A stretch of 64,000 nt of DNA from an uncultured Vibrio sp. (GCA_947504195.1 CANNGN010000002.1:582212-646211); one strand, 5' to 3'; shown: positions 46,969 to 59,690, counted from the first letter of the stretch. Translations and numbers: made by a program. The notes: generated from the sequence alone by a model not told the origin.

Positions 46969-48189
46969 ATGGTACAGGAAGTAACTCGAAGCGATTTTGA
47001 TCAATATTTGGTCCCTACTTATTCACCTGCTCCATTCATTCCTGTGAAAGGTGAAGGATCAATCATTACCGATCAACAAGGAAAAGAGTACATCGACTTT
47101 ACCGCGGGTATTGCAGTTAATGTCCTAGGGCATAACCATCCAAAACTAAAACAAGCCCTCATTTCTCAAGCCGACAGTATTTGGCACCTTGGCAATGGTT
47201 ACACTAATGAACCAGTGTTGACCCTAGCTAAAAAGTTAGTTGAAAACACCTTTGCGGATAAAGTTTTCTTCTGCAACTCCGGTGCTGAAGCGAATGAAGC
47301 TGCACTTAAATTAGCTCGTAAATATGGCAATGATAAGTACGGTGAAACCAAAAATGAAATCGTTGCCTTCAAGAGTGGTTTTCATGGTCGTACCCTGTTC
47401 ACCGTCAGTGCGGGCGGACAGCCTAAATATTCACAAGATTTCGCGCCATTACCGGGTGGGATTAACCACGTTCCATTTAACGATTTGGAAGCAGCTAAAA
47501 CCGCAATTAATTCGAATACGTGTGCGGTAATCGTTGAGCCCGTTCAAGGTGAAGGCGGAGTCGTTCCTGCTGACCCAACATTCTTACAAGGACTGCGCGA
47601 ATTGTGTGACCAGCATGATGCGCTATTGATCTTCGATGAAGTTCAAACTGGTGTCGGTCGTACAGGACACCTCTATGCCTACATGCACTACGGTGTCGTA
47701 CCAGATGTATTATCTTCCGCTAAAGCGCTAGGTGGCGGTTTTCCGATTGGTGCTGTACTCACCACTGACAAATTAGCGTCCACTTTATCGGTTGGTACTC
47801 ATGGCACAACATACGGAGGCAACCCTCTTGCGTCTTCGGTGGCTAATGCCGTTATTGATGAAGTCAATCAGCCTGGATTTCTACAAGGTGTCATCGAGCG
47901 CCAAGATTACTTCTTCTCTCGTCTCAACGAAATTAATCAATCGCGAAATGTCTTCAAAGATATACGTGGAGTCGGCTTATTGATTGGTTGCGAACTCGTT
48001 GAAGAACACAAGGGCAAGTCTAAGGAAATTTCTAACCTTGTTGCTGAGCAAGGCGTGATGATGCTAATTGCGGGACCAGATATCCTGAGATTCGCTCCGG
48101 CACTCAACATTCCTTTATCTGACATCGAAGCGGGATTAGCACGATTCACCACAGCGTTAGACACGTGGCTAGGGAGCGCACAACAATGA
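46969..48189 (+). CDS. astC: Succinylornithine/acetylornithine aminotransferase
   Basis: A 406-residue PLP enzyme. In this operon it transaminates succinylornithine, the third step of arginine succinyltransferase catabolism. Visible motifs are [20 protein letters not shown] near residue 103, the PLP aspartate in [13 protein letters not shown] near residue 222, and the lysine in [14 protein letters not shown] near residue 250. It could also serve in arginine biosynthesis, as ArgD does. It overlaps the next gene by the ATGA junction. Confidence 0.93.
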   Translation: MVQEVTRSDFDQYLVPTYSPAPFIPVKGEGSIITDQQGKEYIDFTAGIAVNVLGHNHPKLKQALISQADSIWHLGNGYTNEPVLTLAKKLVENTFADKVFFCNSGAEANEAALKLARKYGNDKYGETKNEIVAFKSGFHGRTLFTVSAGGQPKYSQDFAPLPGGINHVPFNDLEAAKTAINSNTCAVIVEPVQGEGGVVPADPTFLQGLRELCDQHDALLIFDEVQTGVGRTGHLYAYMHYGVVPDVLSSAKALGGGFPIGAVLTTDKLASTLSVGTHGTTYGGNPLASSVANAVIDEVNQPGFLQGVIERQDYFFSRLNEINQSRNVFKDIRGVGLLIGCELVEEHKGKSKEISNLVAEQGVMMLIAGPDILRFAPALNIPLSDIEAGLARFTTALDTWLGSAQQ

Positions 48190-49229
48190 TCGTTCTGCGA
48201 CCTGCACAGCCAAATGATATCTGTTACCTAGAACGGTTCGCCAATGCTAGTGGGCCTCTCGTTTCTACGCTTCCAGAAAGTCATACCCATCTTTTGGGCA
48301 AGGTCGAGCAATCGAAGCAATCTTTTGCCAAAGCCGTGACCGCGCCAAGCAATGAGTCGTATCTTTTTGTATTAGAAGATTCAAGCACTGGGCGGCTTCT
48401 TGGTACGGGCGGTATCAATGCCCTAGCGGGAAATCAGGCACCATTTTATTCATATCGGACAGAATTCAAAATTCACGCTTCTCGAAAGCTCAACGTAAAC
48501 AATCGAGTTAAAGCGTTAATCCTTAATCATGATCTCAGCGACCATTCTCAGCTCTGCTCATTTTATATCGATCCTGAATTCGCCGAAAGTCTTTACCCAT
48601 CGGTAATTACCTTAGGGCGTTTACTCTATATGTCAGTCGCTCCACAGCGGTTTTCTGACCAATGGATGGCGGTGTTACCCGGTATTTTTGATGAACACGG
48701 GGTTGCGCCATTTTGGGAACATGTTGGCCGTAAATTCTGTGATATCGACTACAGTCAGGTCGAATATTACAACAGTACGCGTGAAAAGACGTTCATCGTT
48801 GAAATGATGCCTTATCACCCGCTGTATGTGACGCTAATGCACAAAGAAGCGCAAGACGTCATTGGGTTAATCCATGAGCGTGCTGCTCTACAGAATACGC
48901 TGCTGACTGAACAGGGATTTGGCCCAGACAACTACGTCGAAATTTTTGATGCGGGGGCAATTCTAACCGCCCGCCGTAAAGATATTTTACTAACTCAACA
49001 AACGAAATTCGTTCAGTTAGTAACCAATGAAAAGTCCGACACTCCAAAGACATTCATGGTCGGTATCAAGCATGAAGATGGATTTAAATCCTATTTGATT
49101 AATGGCGTGCTTGAAGGCGACCAACTTCACATTTGTTCTGATGATCTAACCGAACTTAAACTTCCAGTCGGAACAATGGTGCATGCCGTTGCGCTTACTG
49201 AATTTCCACACAATCAGGTGAGGAACTAA
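48186..49229 (+). CDS. aruF: Arginine N-succinyltransferase, first subunit
   Basis: A 347-residue enzyme of the AstA family, adding succinyl-CoA to arginine. Family signatures are [17 protein letters not shown] (seen as FVLEDSS) near residue 60, [15 protein letters not shown] near residue 90, and [12 protein letters not shown] near residue 120. The ATG at 48186 overlaps the astC stop. A related gene follows immediately; the pair corresponds to the two-subunit enzyme AruF/AruG of Pseudomonas. E. coli has a single AstA. Confidence 0.87.
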   Translation: MIVLRPAQPNDICYLERFANASGPLVSTLPESHTHLLGKVEQSKQSFAKAVTAPSNESYLFVLEDSSTGRLLGTGGINALAGNQAPFYSYRTEFKIHASRKLNVNNRVKALILNHDLSDHSQLCSFYIDPEFAESLYPSVITLGRLLYMSVAPQRFSDQWMAVLPGIFDEHGVAPFWEHVGRKFCDIDYSQVEYYNSTREKTFIVEMMPYHPLYVTLMHKEAQDVIGLIHERAALQNTLLTEQGFGPDNYVEIFDAGAILTARRKDILLTQQTKFVQLVTNEKSDTPKTFMVGIKHEDGFKSYLINGVLEGDQLHICSDDLTELKLPVGTMVHAVALTEFPHNQVRN

Positions 49230-49233
49230 CATC

Positions 49234-51752
<2,519 letters not shown>

Positions 51753-51769
51753 TTAATAAGGAGGCGCTT

Positions 51770-53113
51770 ATGTCTGCATATGAAGTAAATTTCGATGGAC
51801 TGGTTGGTCTGACGCATAACTACGCTGGATTGTCGTTTGGTAATGTCGCGTCAACATCGAATAAAAGTGCGGTCGCGAATCCCAAGCTCGCGGCGTTGCA
51901 AGGGTTGGATAAAATGAAAGCTCTCACTGATCTCGGGTTTAAGCAAGGCGTGCTCCCTTCACAAGATCGCCCGTGCATCGAAACACTACGTCAGCTTGGG
52001 TTTACCGGTGAAGATAGTGTTGTGTTGCAAAAAGCCGCGCAACACGCTCCACAATTACTGGCGAACGTAAGTTCAGCGTCGTCCATGTGGGTTGCCAACG
52101 CTGCCACGGTTTCTCCTTCGGCAGACACCGGCGACGGCAAGGTTCATTTTACCGTCGCAAATCTCAATTGTAAGTTTCACCGCGCGATTGAAGAGCAGAC
52201 GACAAGCAACTCCCTAAGATCGATTTTTTCCAGCGAACAACATTTCGCCCATCACCGAGCTTTGCCACAACAAAGCCTATTTGGTGACGAAGGCGCTGCA
52301 AACCACAACCGTCTGTGTGCAGATTATGGCAAAGCCGGTGTCGAAGTGTTTGTCTACGGGCGTCAAGCTTTTGGTGGACAAATTGAACCCCAAAAGTACC
52401 CCGCTCGTCAAACCCGAGAAGCGAGTGAAGCCGTTGCACGGTTACACCAGTTAGATGGCGAAAAAACCGTGTTCGTCCAGCAAAATCCCGATGTGATTGA
52501 TCAAGGGGTATTTCATAACGACGTTATTTCGGTGAGCAATGGCAATGTCTTGTTCCACCATCAAGAAGCGTTTCTCGATACCGCTTCTGCTTTCGCAGAA
52601 ATTGACCGAAAGATGAGAAACCTCGGTACATATTTCGAACCAATACAAGTACCTAGCGATAAAGTCAGCGTGAGTGACGCGGTAACTACATATCTATTTA
52701 ACAGCCAACTTCTCAGCAAACAAGGCGGCAAGATGATGATTGTGGTACCCGAAGAGTCACGTGCTAACCCTAGAGTTTGGGCTTACCTCAAAGAACTGGT
52801 ACAAGGCAATTCACCGATAGATGAAGTGCGAGTGTTTGATCTGCGTGAAAGCATGTGTAATGGCGGCGGGCCTGCCTGTTTACGCTTACGGGTCGCATTA
52901 AATAACCAAGAACTTCAAGCCGTTAATCAGCACGCTTTAATGAACGATGATTTATATCAGACTCTCACCGCGTGGGTGAATAAACATTATCGCGATCAAC
53001 TTCATGAGTCCGATTTATCTGATCCGCAGCTATTGATGGAAAACCGAAATGCACTTGACGAATTGACCCAAATAATGAAATTGGGTTCGATTTATTCATT
53101 CCAAAAAGGTTAA
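51770..53113 (+). CDS. astB: Succinylarginine dihydrolase
   Basis: A 447-residue amidinotransferase-fold enzyme releasing ammonia and CO2 from succinylarginine. The N-terminus [23 protein letters not shown] is characteristic. The catalytic cysteine is in [15 protein letters not shown] near residue 372, and the histidine in LFHHQEAF near residue 258. The ribosome site AAGGAGG is strong. Confidence 0.95.
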   Translation: MSAYEVNFDGLVGLTHNYAGLSFGNVASTSNKSAVANPKLAALQGLDKMKALTDLGFKQGVLPSQDRPCIETLRQLGFTGEDSVVLQKAAQHAPQLLANVSSASSMWVANAATVSPSADTGDGKVHFTVANLNCKFHRAIEEQTTSNSLRSIFSSEQHFAHHRALPQQSLFGDEGAANHNRLCADYGKAGVEVFVYGRQAFGGQIEPQKYPARQTREASEAVARLHQLDGEKTVFVQQNPDVIDQGVFHNDVISVSNGNVLFHHQEAFLDTASAFAEIDRKMRNLGTYFEPIQVPSDKVSVSDAVTTYLFNSQLLSKQGGKMMIVVPEESRANPRVWAYLKELVQGNSPIDEVRVFDLRESMCNGGGPACLRLRVALNNQELQAVNQHALMNDDLYQTLTAWVNKHYRDQLHESDLSDPQLLMENRNALDELTQIMKLGSIYSFQKG

Positions 53114-53120
53114 TCGTACC

Positions 53121-54116
53121 ATGTTTGATTTTCTAGCAGAGACGCTTACGGGTGATAAAATGAGCTCGACTTCGGGACAAACGGAATACCTAACTTGGTC
53201 ACGTCCAGCACCCGGAATGATAAGCTTCGAACCAAACGTAACAACCCGTAAAAGTGTCGTTATTTCCGTGGGCATTCATGGTAATGAAACGGCTCCCATC
53301 GAAATTGTTTCATCGCTCGTCTCTAACCTTCTTTCGGGTCATCAAGCTCTCAAGGTTCGATTGATGGTTATTATTGGAAACCTCGAGGCGATGCGCAGCG
53401 AGAAGCGTTATCTAAACATTGATATGAATCGCTTATTTAGCGACCATTATTTACGTTACAAGCCTTGCTACGAAACACAACGAGCGCAAGAGATTCAGCA
53501 AGTAATGACCGATTTTTACTCAGCTGAACGACAACATATTCGCCATCATTTTGACCTGCATACTGCAATTCGATCTTCTCATCACCAACGGTTCGGTGTA
53601 TTACCCTACCTACGTGAGGGGAACTACTGCGCTGAAAGTTTGAGCTTATTACAAAGTATGGGGCTTGAAGCGCTCGTCATTAATCATGCACCTTCGGCTA
53701 CATTTAGCTATTTCAGCAGCAATGAATTTGGTGCCGCAAGTTGCACCTTAGAACTCGGAAAAGCGAAACCTTTTGGGGCCAACGATTTACGCCAATTTAA
53801 CCGCATTGAACAAGGCTTGATTGACGTAATTAGCGATGTGCTTCCTCGAGACGCGGTCAGTAGCGAGCTACAGGTCTATCGAGTCGCAGAAGTTCTGACC
53901 AAATCAAGCCCTCAATTCAAGCTCAATGTTGATGATGACGTTAAAAACTTCACCGCTTTTCCAAAAGATTTCATCCTCACAACTGACGGTGAGAATGAGT
54001 ATCGAGTACAACCTGAAACCGGATATATTCTTTTTCCAAATAACCATGTCAACGTCGGCTTTCGGGCAGGATTATTGTTGGAAAAAGAACCCGCACTTAG
54101 AACAATGATCAACTAG
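53121..54116 (+). CDS. astE: Succinylglutamate desuccinylase
   Basis: A 331-residue zinc hydrolase giving succinate and glutamate, the last step. Zinc ligands are visible in VGIHGNETAPIEI near residue 52 (His and Glu) and HFDLHTAIR near residue 146. It ends the core arginine operon, 7 bases after astB. The ribosome site is weak, so translation may depend on coupling. Confidence 0.94.
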   Translation: MFDFLAETLTGDKMSSTSGQTEYLTWSRPAPGMISFEPNVTTRKSVVISVGIHGNETAPIEIVSSLVSNLLSGHQALKVRLMVIIGNLEAMRSEKRYLNIDMNRLFSDHYLRYKPCYETQRAQEIQQVMTDFYSAERQHIRHHFDLHTAIRSSHHQRFGVLPYLREGNYCAESLSLLQSMGLEALVINHAPSATFSYFSSNEFGAASCTLELGKAKPFGANDLRQFNRIEQGLIDVISDVLPRDAVSSELQVYRVAEVLTKSSPQFKLNVDDDVKNFTAFPKDFILTTDGENEYRVQPETGYILFPNNHVNVGFRAGLLLEKEPALRTMIN

Positions 54117-54209
54117 ATAAGGAGCAATACAATCCAGCGAAATCGCTGACTCAGTACCACAGATATATACATGAACGGATACTAATTATTACTCTAAAGG
54201 GAGTTAAAT

Positions 54210-55655
54210 ATGAATACTGATATTCCAACTGGCGCGAGAACCCCCCATTTTTGGGAAGCAATAGTGTCGTTACTATCACTTGTCGTCGGCATCGTCGTTT
54301 CAATCGTTATTTATGGCCTCGACCCACAAATTCCTATGTTGATGGGGGTAATCGTTGCGTCAATCATAGCTTTGCGCTGTGGTTTTACTTGGCAACACAT
54401 CCAAGACGGAATGGTTAAAGGAATTACTAATGCTCTTCCGGCTACGATCATTCTAATTATCGTTGGGATCCTAATTGGTGTCTGGATCTTAGCGGGCGTT
54501 GTGCCGACCCTAATTTACTACGGTCTCAACATTTTATCGCCATCAATTTTTCTTCCTTCTGCAGTGATCATTTGTGCCATTACTTCTCTTGCTACGGGTA
54601 CCAGTTGGGGAACAACAGGTACCGTCGGCGTTGCGTTGATGGGAATAGGTTCTGGTCTTGGTTTTCCACTTCCAATTGTTGCAGGAGCCGTGTTATCCGG
54701 TGCGTATTTTGGAGACAAAATGTCACCGCTTTCGGACACCACGAATATGGCGCCAGCACTTGCGGGCACGGATCTTTTCACCCATATCAAGCACATGTCG
54801 TACACTACCGGCGTTTCGATTGGGTTAACGTTAATTATCGAAATATTCTTGGGGATGCACTACAGCAGCACTGAAGGCAATATCGAACGCATCAACACAG
54901 TATTAACTTTATTAGACGAAAATTTCACTATAAACATCGTGATGATTTTGCCTGCTTTATTGGTTTGTTTTGTTTCTTACAAGCAAATGCCTGCAATCCC
55001 AGGTATCACTCTAGGTGTTTTGTCTGCTGCAATCATTGGAGTTGGTCTTCAAGATGCAAGTTACGAGTCTCTTTTGAATTCCGCATTTAATGGTTTTGAA
55101 GGCGCAACAGGTAACGAGGATGTCGATTCGCTACTAACTCGTGGCGGTATGGATTCAATGATGTACACCATAAGCCTCGTGATATCAGCGATGATGTTTG
55201 GTGGTGTTATGGAACGAACTGGACAATTGAAAGTGATTGCCGATAAAGTTCTTTCCTCAGTAAGTTCAGATGGTGGATTGATCACCTCAACAGTCGCGAC
55301 GGGCGTTGTGTCAAACATGATTCTGTGTGATCAATATATGTCGATTGTTATGGGCGCGCGTACCTATGCATCCGCTTATGAAGAACGTGGATTGGCTCCC
55401 GAAAACCTATCACGAGCGGTTGAAGATTCAGCGACGGTAACGGCGAACCTGATTCCTTGGAACTCGGGCGGTGCGTACCAAGCAGCGACTCTTGGTGTAG
55501 CAACGATTGCTTACCTTCCGTTCGCATTCTTCTGTTGGTTATCTCCGCTTGTCACGATTCTATTTGGTGTCATGGGATGGACAATTACTAGAATTGATGA
55601 CAAAAAAGAAGACACTGTGGAAGTAAAACAAGAGTTAGCAGACTCCAATTCGTAA
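54210..55655 (+). CDS. NhaC-family antiporter
   Basis: A 481-residue inner-membrane protein with about twelve helices and the NhaC signatures SLATGTSWGTTGTVGVAL near residue 128 and GAYFGDKMSPLSDTTNMAPA near residue 170. Family members exchange Na+/H+ or, in some operons, amino acids such as arginine and ornithine. It follows astE by 94 bases on the same strand, so a link with arginine uptake or product export is possible. Substrate is not decided by sequence. Confidence 0.82.
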   Translation: MNTDIPTGARTPHFWEAIVSLLSLVVGIVVSIVIYGLDPQIPMLMGVIVASIIALRCGFTWQHIQDGMVKGITNALPATIILIIVGILIGVWILAGVVPTLIYYGLNILSPSIFLPSAVIICAITSLATGTSWGTTGTVGVALMGIGSGLGFPLPIVAGAVLSGAYFGDKMSPLSDTTNMAPALAGTDLFTHIKHMSYTTGVSIGLTLIIEIFLGMHYSSTEGNIERINTVLTLLDENFTINIVMILPALLVCFVSYKQMPAIPGITLGVLSAAIIGVGLQDASYESLLNSAFNGFEGATGNEDVDSLLTRGGMDSMMYTISLVISAMMFGGVMERTGQLKVIADKVLSSVSSDGGLITSTVATGVVSNMILCDQYMSIVMGARTYASAYEERGLAPENLSRAVEDSATVTANLIPWNSGGAYQAATLGVATIAYLPFAFFCWLSPLVTILFGVMGWTITRIDDKKEDTVEVKQELADSNS

Positions 55656-55715
55656 GTTTCCGCTCTCACCAATGTCTATTGATGTGTTAGAACTCTAATA
55701 CTCAAATAATAAAAG

Positions 55716-55748
55716 TCCGATATCAAAAACTTGGTATCGGAATTTTTC
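55716..55748 (+). terminator. Terminator of the arginine/antiporter operon
   Basis: TCCGATA and TATCGGA close a short stem, followed by ATTTTT. It lies about 60 bases after the antiporter stop. Confidence 0.75.
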
Positions 55749-55799
55749 TGTTTCTCGAAGGTTTAATCTGTCTTGATTAATGTTGGGGCTAAATTGCGC

Positions 55800-56576
55800 C
55801 TATAGACTCTTCAGTCCCCATTTCGCTGCTGTCGCATCAAAGAAGCCTTGAGTGGTTTTTAACTCAATCCAATGATTGATGTAGTTAATCCAAACTTGGT
55901 CACTTTGAGGTAGAAGCATAGAAATAGGCGTTGGTTTACGTGCTTCTTTCACCGGTACAATAGCCAACTGCTTAAAGCGTTCAATCAAGGTTGCCGCTTC
56001 GACGTTAGACGTAACAGAGACATCAGCACGACGAGCTAACAGTTCTTGGAAATCACGAGCTGGCGCTTCAATAACGATATGCTCTGCATTTGGGAAAAAG
56101 TCTTTCACCATTTTCTCTTGAACCGTTCCTAACGTAGCCGCGACTTTTACATCAGCTTTGTCGATATCGCTCCAATCGGAAAATTTATCCAACGAATTCT
56201 TTTGTACAACAGGTACAAATGCTAAGTAAAAATATGGTTGGCTGTAACCAGCAACTTTAGCACGAGACATATTTAACGACGCACTTCCGGTCATGTCGTA
56301 TTTATTCGCGGTGATACCATTGACCAAGGTTTTCCAATCGGCCGCAACATACTCGACCTCTACTCCCAAATCTTTGGCGAGTTCCGTGGTGATGTCGATA
56401 TCAAACCCTTTGTAGCTGTTAGTCGCAGGATCTTTCACGGTCATCGGGTTCCAATCGCCAGTAGTGCCGACTCTTAATACACCTGAATTTAGAATTTCTT
56501 GTAAACGGCTGGTTTCGGCAGCAGCATTACCTATACTTAACATTGCAGCGAAAAACAGTATGATCCACTTTTTCAT
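55800..56576 (-). CDS. Family 3 periplasmic solute-binding protein
   Basis: A secreted 258-residue protein; signal peptide cleavage near AAA|ETS at residue 20. The family 3 pattern is RVGTTGDWNPMT near residue 36, GFDIDITTELAKDL near residue 59, and YDMTGSASLNMSRAK near residue 92. It resembles both amino-acid receptors and periplasmic PheC (cyclohexadienyl dehydratase). With a permease gene facing away on the other side, transport is the better guess. Confidence 0.82.
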   Translation of the reverse strand: MKKWIILFFAAMLSIGNAAAETSRLQEILNSGVLRVGTTGDWNPMTVKDPATNSYKGFDIDITTELAKDLGVEVEYVAADWKTLVNGITANKYDMTGSASLNMSRAKVAGYSQPYFYLAFVPVVQKNSLDKFSDWSDIDKADVKVAATLGTVQEKMVKDFFPNAEHIVIEAPARDFQELLARRADVSVTSNVEAATLIERFKQLAIVPVKEARKPTPISMLLPQSDQVWINYINHWIELKTTQGFFDATAAKWGLKSL

Positions 56577-56667
56577 GGTAATTCCTTTTTGGTAAAGAGT
56601 ATTTAATAGATTTACGCCCAGTAGTAGTTAACATATCATTTACACTCTAAAAATCTAGAGACTAATC

Positions 56668-57420
56668 ATGCAGTTCACTTATAAAACATCGTTAATTCTT
56701 TTCCTATCTCTGTTTTTGTTAACTGGGTGCAGCGATTATCAATGGGGCTGGTACGTCTTGAACCCCAATACGCCACAAGGCTCTGCGAACTTGGGATTTT
56801 TGGTTTCTGGGTTTTACGACACCATTAATATCTCGTTAATCAGTATGGCCTTTGCAATGATCATTGGCTTATTTATTGCCTTTCTTGCGCTGTCTAATTC
56901 GAAGACGCTACGAGTAACCAATCGGGTTTATGTTGAAATCATTCGTTCAATCCCCGTCTTGGTTTTACTGCTTTGGGTCTATTACGGCCTGCCTACTCTC
57001 TTAGATATTAGCCTGAATCACTTTTGGGCGGGTGTGATAGCTCTATCCATTGCCGAGAGCGCCTTTCTTGCGGAAGTGTTTCGTGGCGGAATTCAATCAA
57101 TCTCTTCAGGGCAACATGAAGCGGCTGAATCCCTAGGGTTGAGTTATTGGCAGAAAATGAGATTAATCATATTGCCACTCGCCATTCGTCAAATTCTTCC
57201 TCCGTTAGGTAATCAGTTTGTCTATATTCTAAAAATGTCATCTCTCGTTAGTGTGATTGGTTTGAGTGATTTAACGCGCAAAGCTAATGAACTCGTGGTC
57301 AATGAATACTTGCCACTTGAGATTTACACCTTTCTGGTACTGGAATACTTACTGCTTATTCTGATTGTTTCTCAAGGGGTAAGAATGCTCGAGAAACGTT
57401 TAGAAATACCCAGTCATTAG
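56668..57420 (+). CDS. Amino-acid ABC transporter permease (HisMQ type)
   Basis: A 250-residue permease with about five helices. The EAA loop reads EAAESLGLSYWQKMRLIILPLAIRQ near residue 150, contacting the ATPase. The N-terminus has a lipobox-like LLTGCSDYQ at residues 18-26, odd for a permease, and a periplasmic linker before the first family helix. No ATPase gene is present in the window, so the ATP subunit must be encoded elsewhere or shared. Confidence 0.85.
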   Translation: MQFTYKTSLILFLSLFLLTGCSDYQWGWYVLNPNTPQGSANLGFLVSGFYDTINISLISMAFAMIIGLFIAFLALSNSKTLRVTNRVYVEIIRSIPVLVLLLWVYYGLPTLLDISLNHFWAGVIALSIAESAFLAEVFRGGIQSISSGQHEAAESLGLSYWQKMRLIILPLAIRQILPPLGNQFVYILKMSSLVSVIGLSDLTRKANELVVNEYLPLEIYTFLVLEYLLLILIVSQGVRMLEKRLEIPSH

Positions 57421-57483
57421 TGACGTTCATTGTTATTCTGACATTGTAAATAATAACTATTTCACGTAATATCAAGCGCGATT

Positions 57484-57690
57484 TAGGTGCCTTATCAAGA
57501 CTCTCTTTGTCTATGATGGTGAAACGAGAAACTGGTTAAAATCCAGTACTGCCCCCGCAACGGTAACTGTGAGCGGCAACCAAACCACTGTATTACGTAA
57601 CGCGCACCAGCGTACGATATGGGAAGGGGTTGCAAACGCGTTGATCAGAAGTCCGGAGACCGGCCTAACTCTACTCGACAACTGCGGTGG
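57484..57690 (+). promoter_or_regulatory. Cobalamin (AdoCbl) riboswitch
   Basis: The conserved core is readable: GGTGCC at the 5' end, GATGGTGAAACGAG, CCAGTACTGCCCCCGCAACG near 57544-57562, and the B12 box AGTCCGGAGACCGGCC at 57650-57665. It precedes the small ORF and cobO on the plus strand and should turn them down when cobalamin is abundant. Confidence 0.93.
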
Positions 57691-57905
57691 GCGGTGATTC
57701 AGAGGGAAATAAGTAACGCATGATGGACCATGATAAATTGAATATCGTTCGCTCTGAATACCTTTGTTTATGGCGTATTTAGACAACTGGATATTTTCAC
57801 TACTCTTATCAAAACGGCCTTCTCATCAATCCTCTCGTTGCTGATTCACTTTGATTTCTACACCACCGTTTGACTATTTAATCCAATAGAAACGGTCGTC
57901 CAAGC

Positions 57906-58055
57906 ATGAGTAGTTCATGGCGAAGCAGTCAGTTCGACTCTGAAGAACAAGAACCTCTTGGGCCACAGCTCAAAAGCCAATCCGGTTATGAGTCGATGGG
58001 TCAAGTCTATCGCGACCCTGAAACCGGTAAATTAATTCTGATTAGTAACGAGTAA
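57906..58055 (+). CDS. Small 49-residue protein between riboswitch and cobO
   Basis: An ATG-initiated frame of 49 codons whose product (polar, acidic, with VYRDPETGKLILISNE at the end) does not look random. It is not a protein I recognise. It lies 40 bases before cobO and downstream of the riboswitch, so it should be co-regulated. The ribosome site is weak. It may be a leader peptide or a small cobalamin-linked protein. Confidence 0.55.
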   Translation: MSSSWRSSQFDSEEQEPLGPQLKSQSGYESMGQVYRDPETGKLILISNE

Positions 58056-58095
58056 TCGACACTCGGTATTTTTCAATAACTCTGTGAGAACTAAT

Positions 58096-58734
58096 ATGAC
58101 TGACAACAACACCAACAAAGATAAAGTCCAAATATCAGACGAAGAAGAGCGTAAGCACCAAGCCAGACAGCAAAAAATTAAAGAGAATGTCGATAAGCGT
58201 ATTGCCAACGCAACGGAAGAACGCGGTGTATTAGTCGTCATAACAGGTAACGGTAAAGGCAAAAGCACGTCAGGTTTTGGAACGGTTTTAAGAGCGCTAG
58301 GTCATGGTATAAAGCCGGGCATCGTGCAATTTATCAAGGGCACTAAATGGGAGTGCGGCGAGCTTAATATTTTGAAGCAGTTCCCAATCGAGCACTACGT
58401 AATGGGTACTGGTTTTACGTGGGAAACACAGAGTAAAGCCACCGACATCGCCGCAGCGCAAAAAGCGTGGGAAAGAACCAAAGAGATGCTCGCCAACCCA
58501 GAATTGGGTATCGTGCTTCTGGATGAAATGACGTACATGATCAAGTATGGTTATATCGATCTCGATGAGATTGTTGAAGCGTTAACTAACCGCCCACCGA
58601 TGCAGCATGTATTAATCACAGGTCGTGCGTGTCATCGCCGCATCGTAGAGTTAGCGGATACCGTGTCAGAAGTGCAACCGACAAAACATGCGTTTCAAAT
58701 TGGTGTTAAAGCGCAGAAAGGATTGGATTGGTAA
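58096..58734 (+). CDS. cobO: Corrinoid adenosyltransferase CobO/BtuR
   Basis: A 212-residue enzyme that transfers the adenosyl group of ATP to cob(I)alamin or its precursors. The P-loop is VITGNGKGKSTSGFGTVLRA near residue 47, followed by VQFIKGTKWECGE and the Walker B-like VLLDEMTYMIKYG near residue 140. The ATG at 58096 was chosen over a GTG at 58084. It stands alone with its riboswitch, so it probably serves cobalamin salvage. Confidence 0.95.
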   Translation: MTDNNTNKDKVQISDEEERKHQARQQKIKENVDKRIANATEERGVLVVITGNGKGKSTSGFGTVLRALGHGIKPGIVQFIKGTKWECGELNILKQFPIEHYVMGTGFTWETQSKATDIAAAQKAWERTKEMLANPELGIVLLDEMTYMIKYGYIDLDEIVEALTNRPPMQHVLITGRACHRRIVELADTVSEVQPTKHAFQIGVKAQKGLDW

Positions 58735-58831
58735 GGGTTGTTTAGTCTGGGGCATGCTTTGTTTAGTGGGGAGCATGTCCTTGCGCTTTTGTTATTTAGG
58801 TTACCGAAGCAAAATTGATTGCTTGGTTAAA

Positions 58832-59098
58832 TCATTTTTCATAGTGGTAACGACAAGAAATTATCGTAAGTTTGTTATCGTCAACTGCGTATACCAACCG
58901 ATGACTATCATCAATGCGCCGGGACCAAAACCCAGCTAAATTTTCTTTGAGGGGTTCGGGCTTACCTATTCCTTCAAGCGGACTGCGCTGAGTGTCCGTT
59001 ATAAGTTTGTTTATACGCTTGAGCGTTTTCTTATCTTGCCCTTGCCAATATAAATAATCAGACCAAGCCTCCTTGGTCCATGCCAATATATCAATCAT
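58832..59098 (-). CDS. yoeB: YoeB-family mRNA interferase toxin
   Basis: An 88-residue ribosome-dependent endoribonuclease of the RelE superfamily. Family features are complete: WTKEAWSDYLYWQGQDKK at the start, GKPEPLKENLAGFWSRRID in the middle, and the C-terminal CRYHYEK with the catalytic His. An upstream ATG at 59110 would add four residues. It overlaps the antitoxin gene by 8 bases. Confidence 0.94.
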   Translation of the reverse strand: MIDILAWTKEAWSDYLYWQGQDKKTLKRINKLITDTQRSPLEGIGKPEPLKENLAGFWSRRIDDSHRLVYAVDDNKLTIISCRYHYEK

Positions 59099-59345
59099 CG
59101 AGCAATCCATGCTCTTCAGTTTGACCGGCTCGATATTGCTGGATTGATCTGCTTAAATGAGCAGCGTTAGCAGGACTCTTTAACAAGTGAACCGTTTCCA
59201 TTAGCCCATTAAACTGATCTAGAGACATGACAACGGCATCATCTGCATCACGCCTCGTGATAATCGTATAGTCAGCATCATCTACTACTTGGTCTAATAC
59301 GCTTTTGAGCTGGTTTCTAGCTTCGGAGAAGTTAACCACCTTCAT
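59091..59345 (-). CDS. yefM: YefM/Phd-family antitoxin
   Basis: An 84-residue antitoxin that neutralises YoeB and represses the operon. The N-terminal DNA-binding part reads VVNFSEARNQLKSVLDQV, followed by ITRRDADDAVVMSLDQFNGLMET; the acidic tail binds the toxin. Its gene precedes the toxin gene, as usual. Confidence 0.95.
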   Translation of the reverse strand: MKVVNFSEARNQLKSVLDQVVDDADYTIITRRDADDAVVMSLDQFNGLMETVHLLKSPANAAHLSRSIQQYRAGQTEEHGLLDD

Positions 59346-59360
59346 ATTTTCGCCCTTACA

Positions 59361-59390
59361 TGTACAAAATATAAGACAAGTATATCTTGT
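59361..59390. promoter_or_regulatory. Probable YefM-YoeB operator
   Basis: TGTACA at 59361-59366, 16 bases upstream of yefM, matches the core hexamer reported for the E. coli yefM operator. An adjacent palindrome ACAAG-TATAT-CTTGT (59376-59390) may be a second site. Confidence 0.55.
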
Positions 59391-59420
59391 TCAATATATT
59401 GTGCAAGTGTTGAGCTATTT

Positions 59421-59636
59421 TAGAGGTTTAACTCCATCGCCTTTATAACGAGGTGTTTGAGTAAATTTACCGTCTTTATGCTCTTTTCGCCAACGGCTAA
59501 GCATAAATGGGTGAATATCAAGAGCGAGAGCGACATCCTTGGATTTAACATCTTATCTTAAACTTAGCTCGACGGCTTTAATCTTGAACTTAACAGGATA
59601 GAACCATGTTTTTCTTGGTTGGGTATATTTGGGCAT
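59421..59636 (-). pseudogene. IS3-family transposase OrfA remnant
   Basis: An ATG at 59636 with GAGGAGG upstream opens a frame reading PKYTQPRKTWFYPVKFK, then IKAVELSLR, a TAA stop at codon 28, then DVKSKDVALALDIHPFMLS and RWRKEHKDGKF. This is the helix-turn-helix OrfA of an IS3-type element, broken by the stop and truncated; no OrfB follows. Confidence 0.8.
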
Positions 59637-59690
59637 TTTAGCCTCCTCAGTGTAATGAGGAGGTGTCCACTAAAGCGGGGGAAGACTATA
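59421..59690 (-). mobile_element. IS3-family insertion sequence remnant
   Basis: Comprises the broken OrfA and an upstream end with AGTCTTCCCCCGCTTTAGTG (minus strand) that looks like the IS terminus. It lies inside the attC-like site that ends the TIR cassette. The other end of the element is missing. Confidence 0.6.

Noticed and set aside
55800..56576. PheC-type periplasmic cyclohexadienyl dehydratase
   Set aside because: The similarity is at fold level and cannot separate enzyme from receptor; the adjacent permease favours transport.
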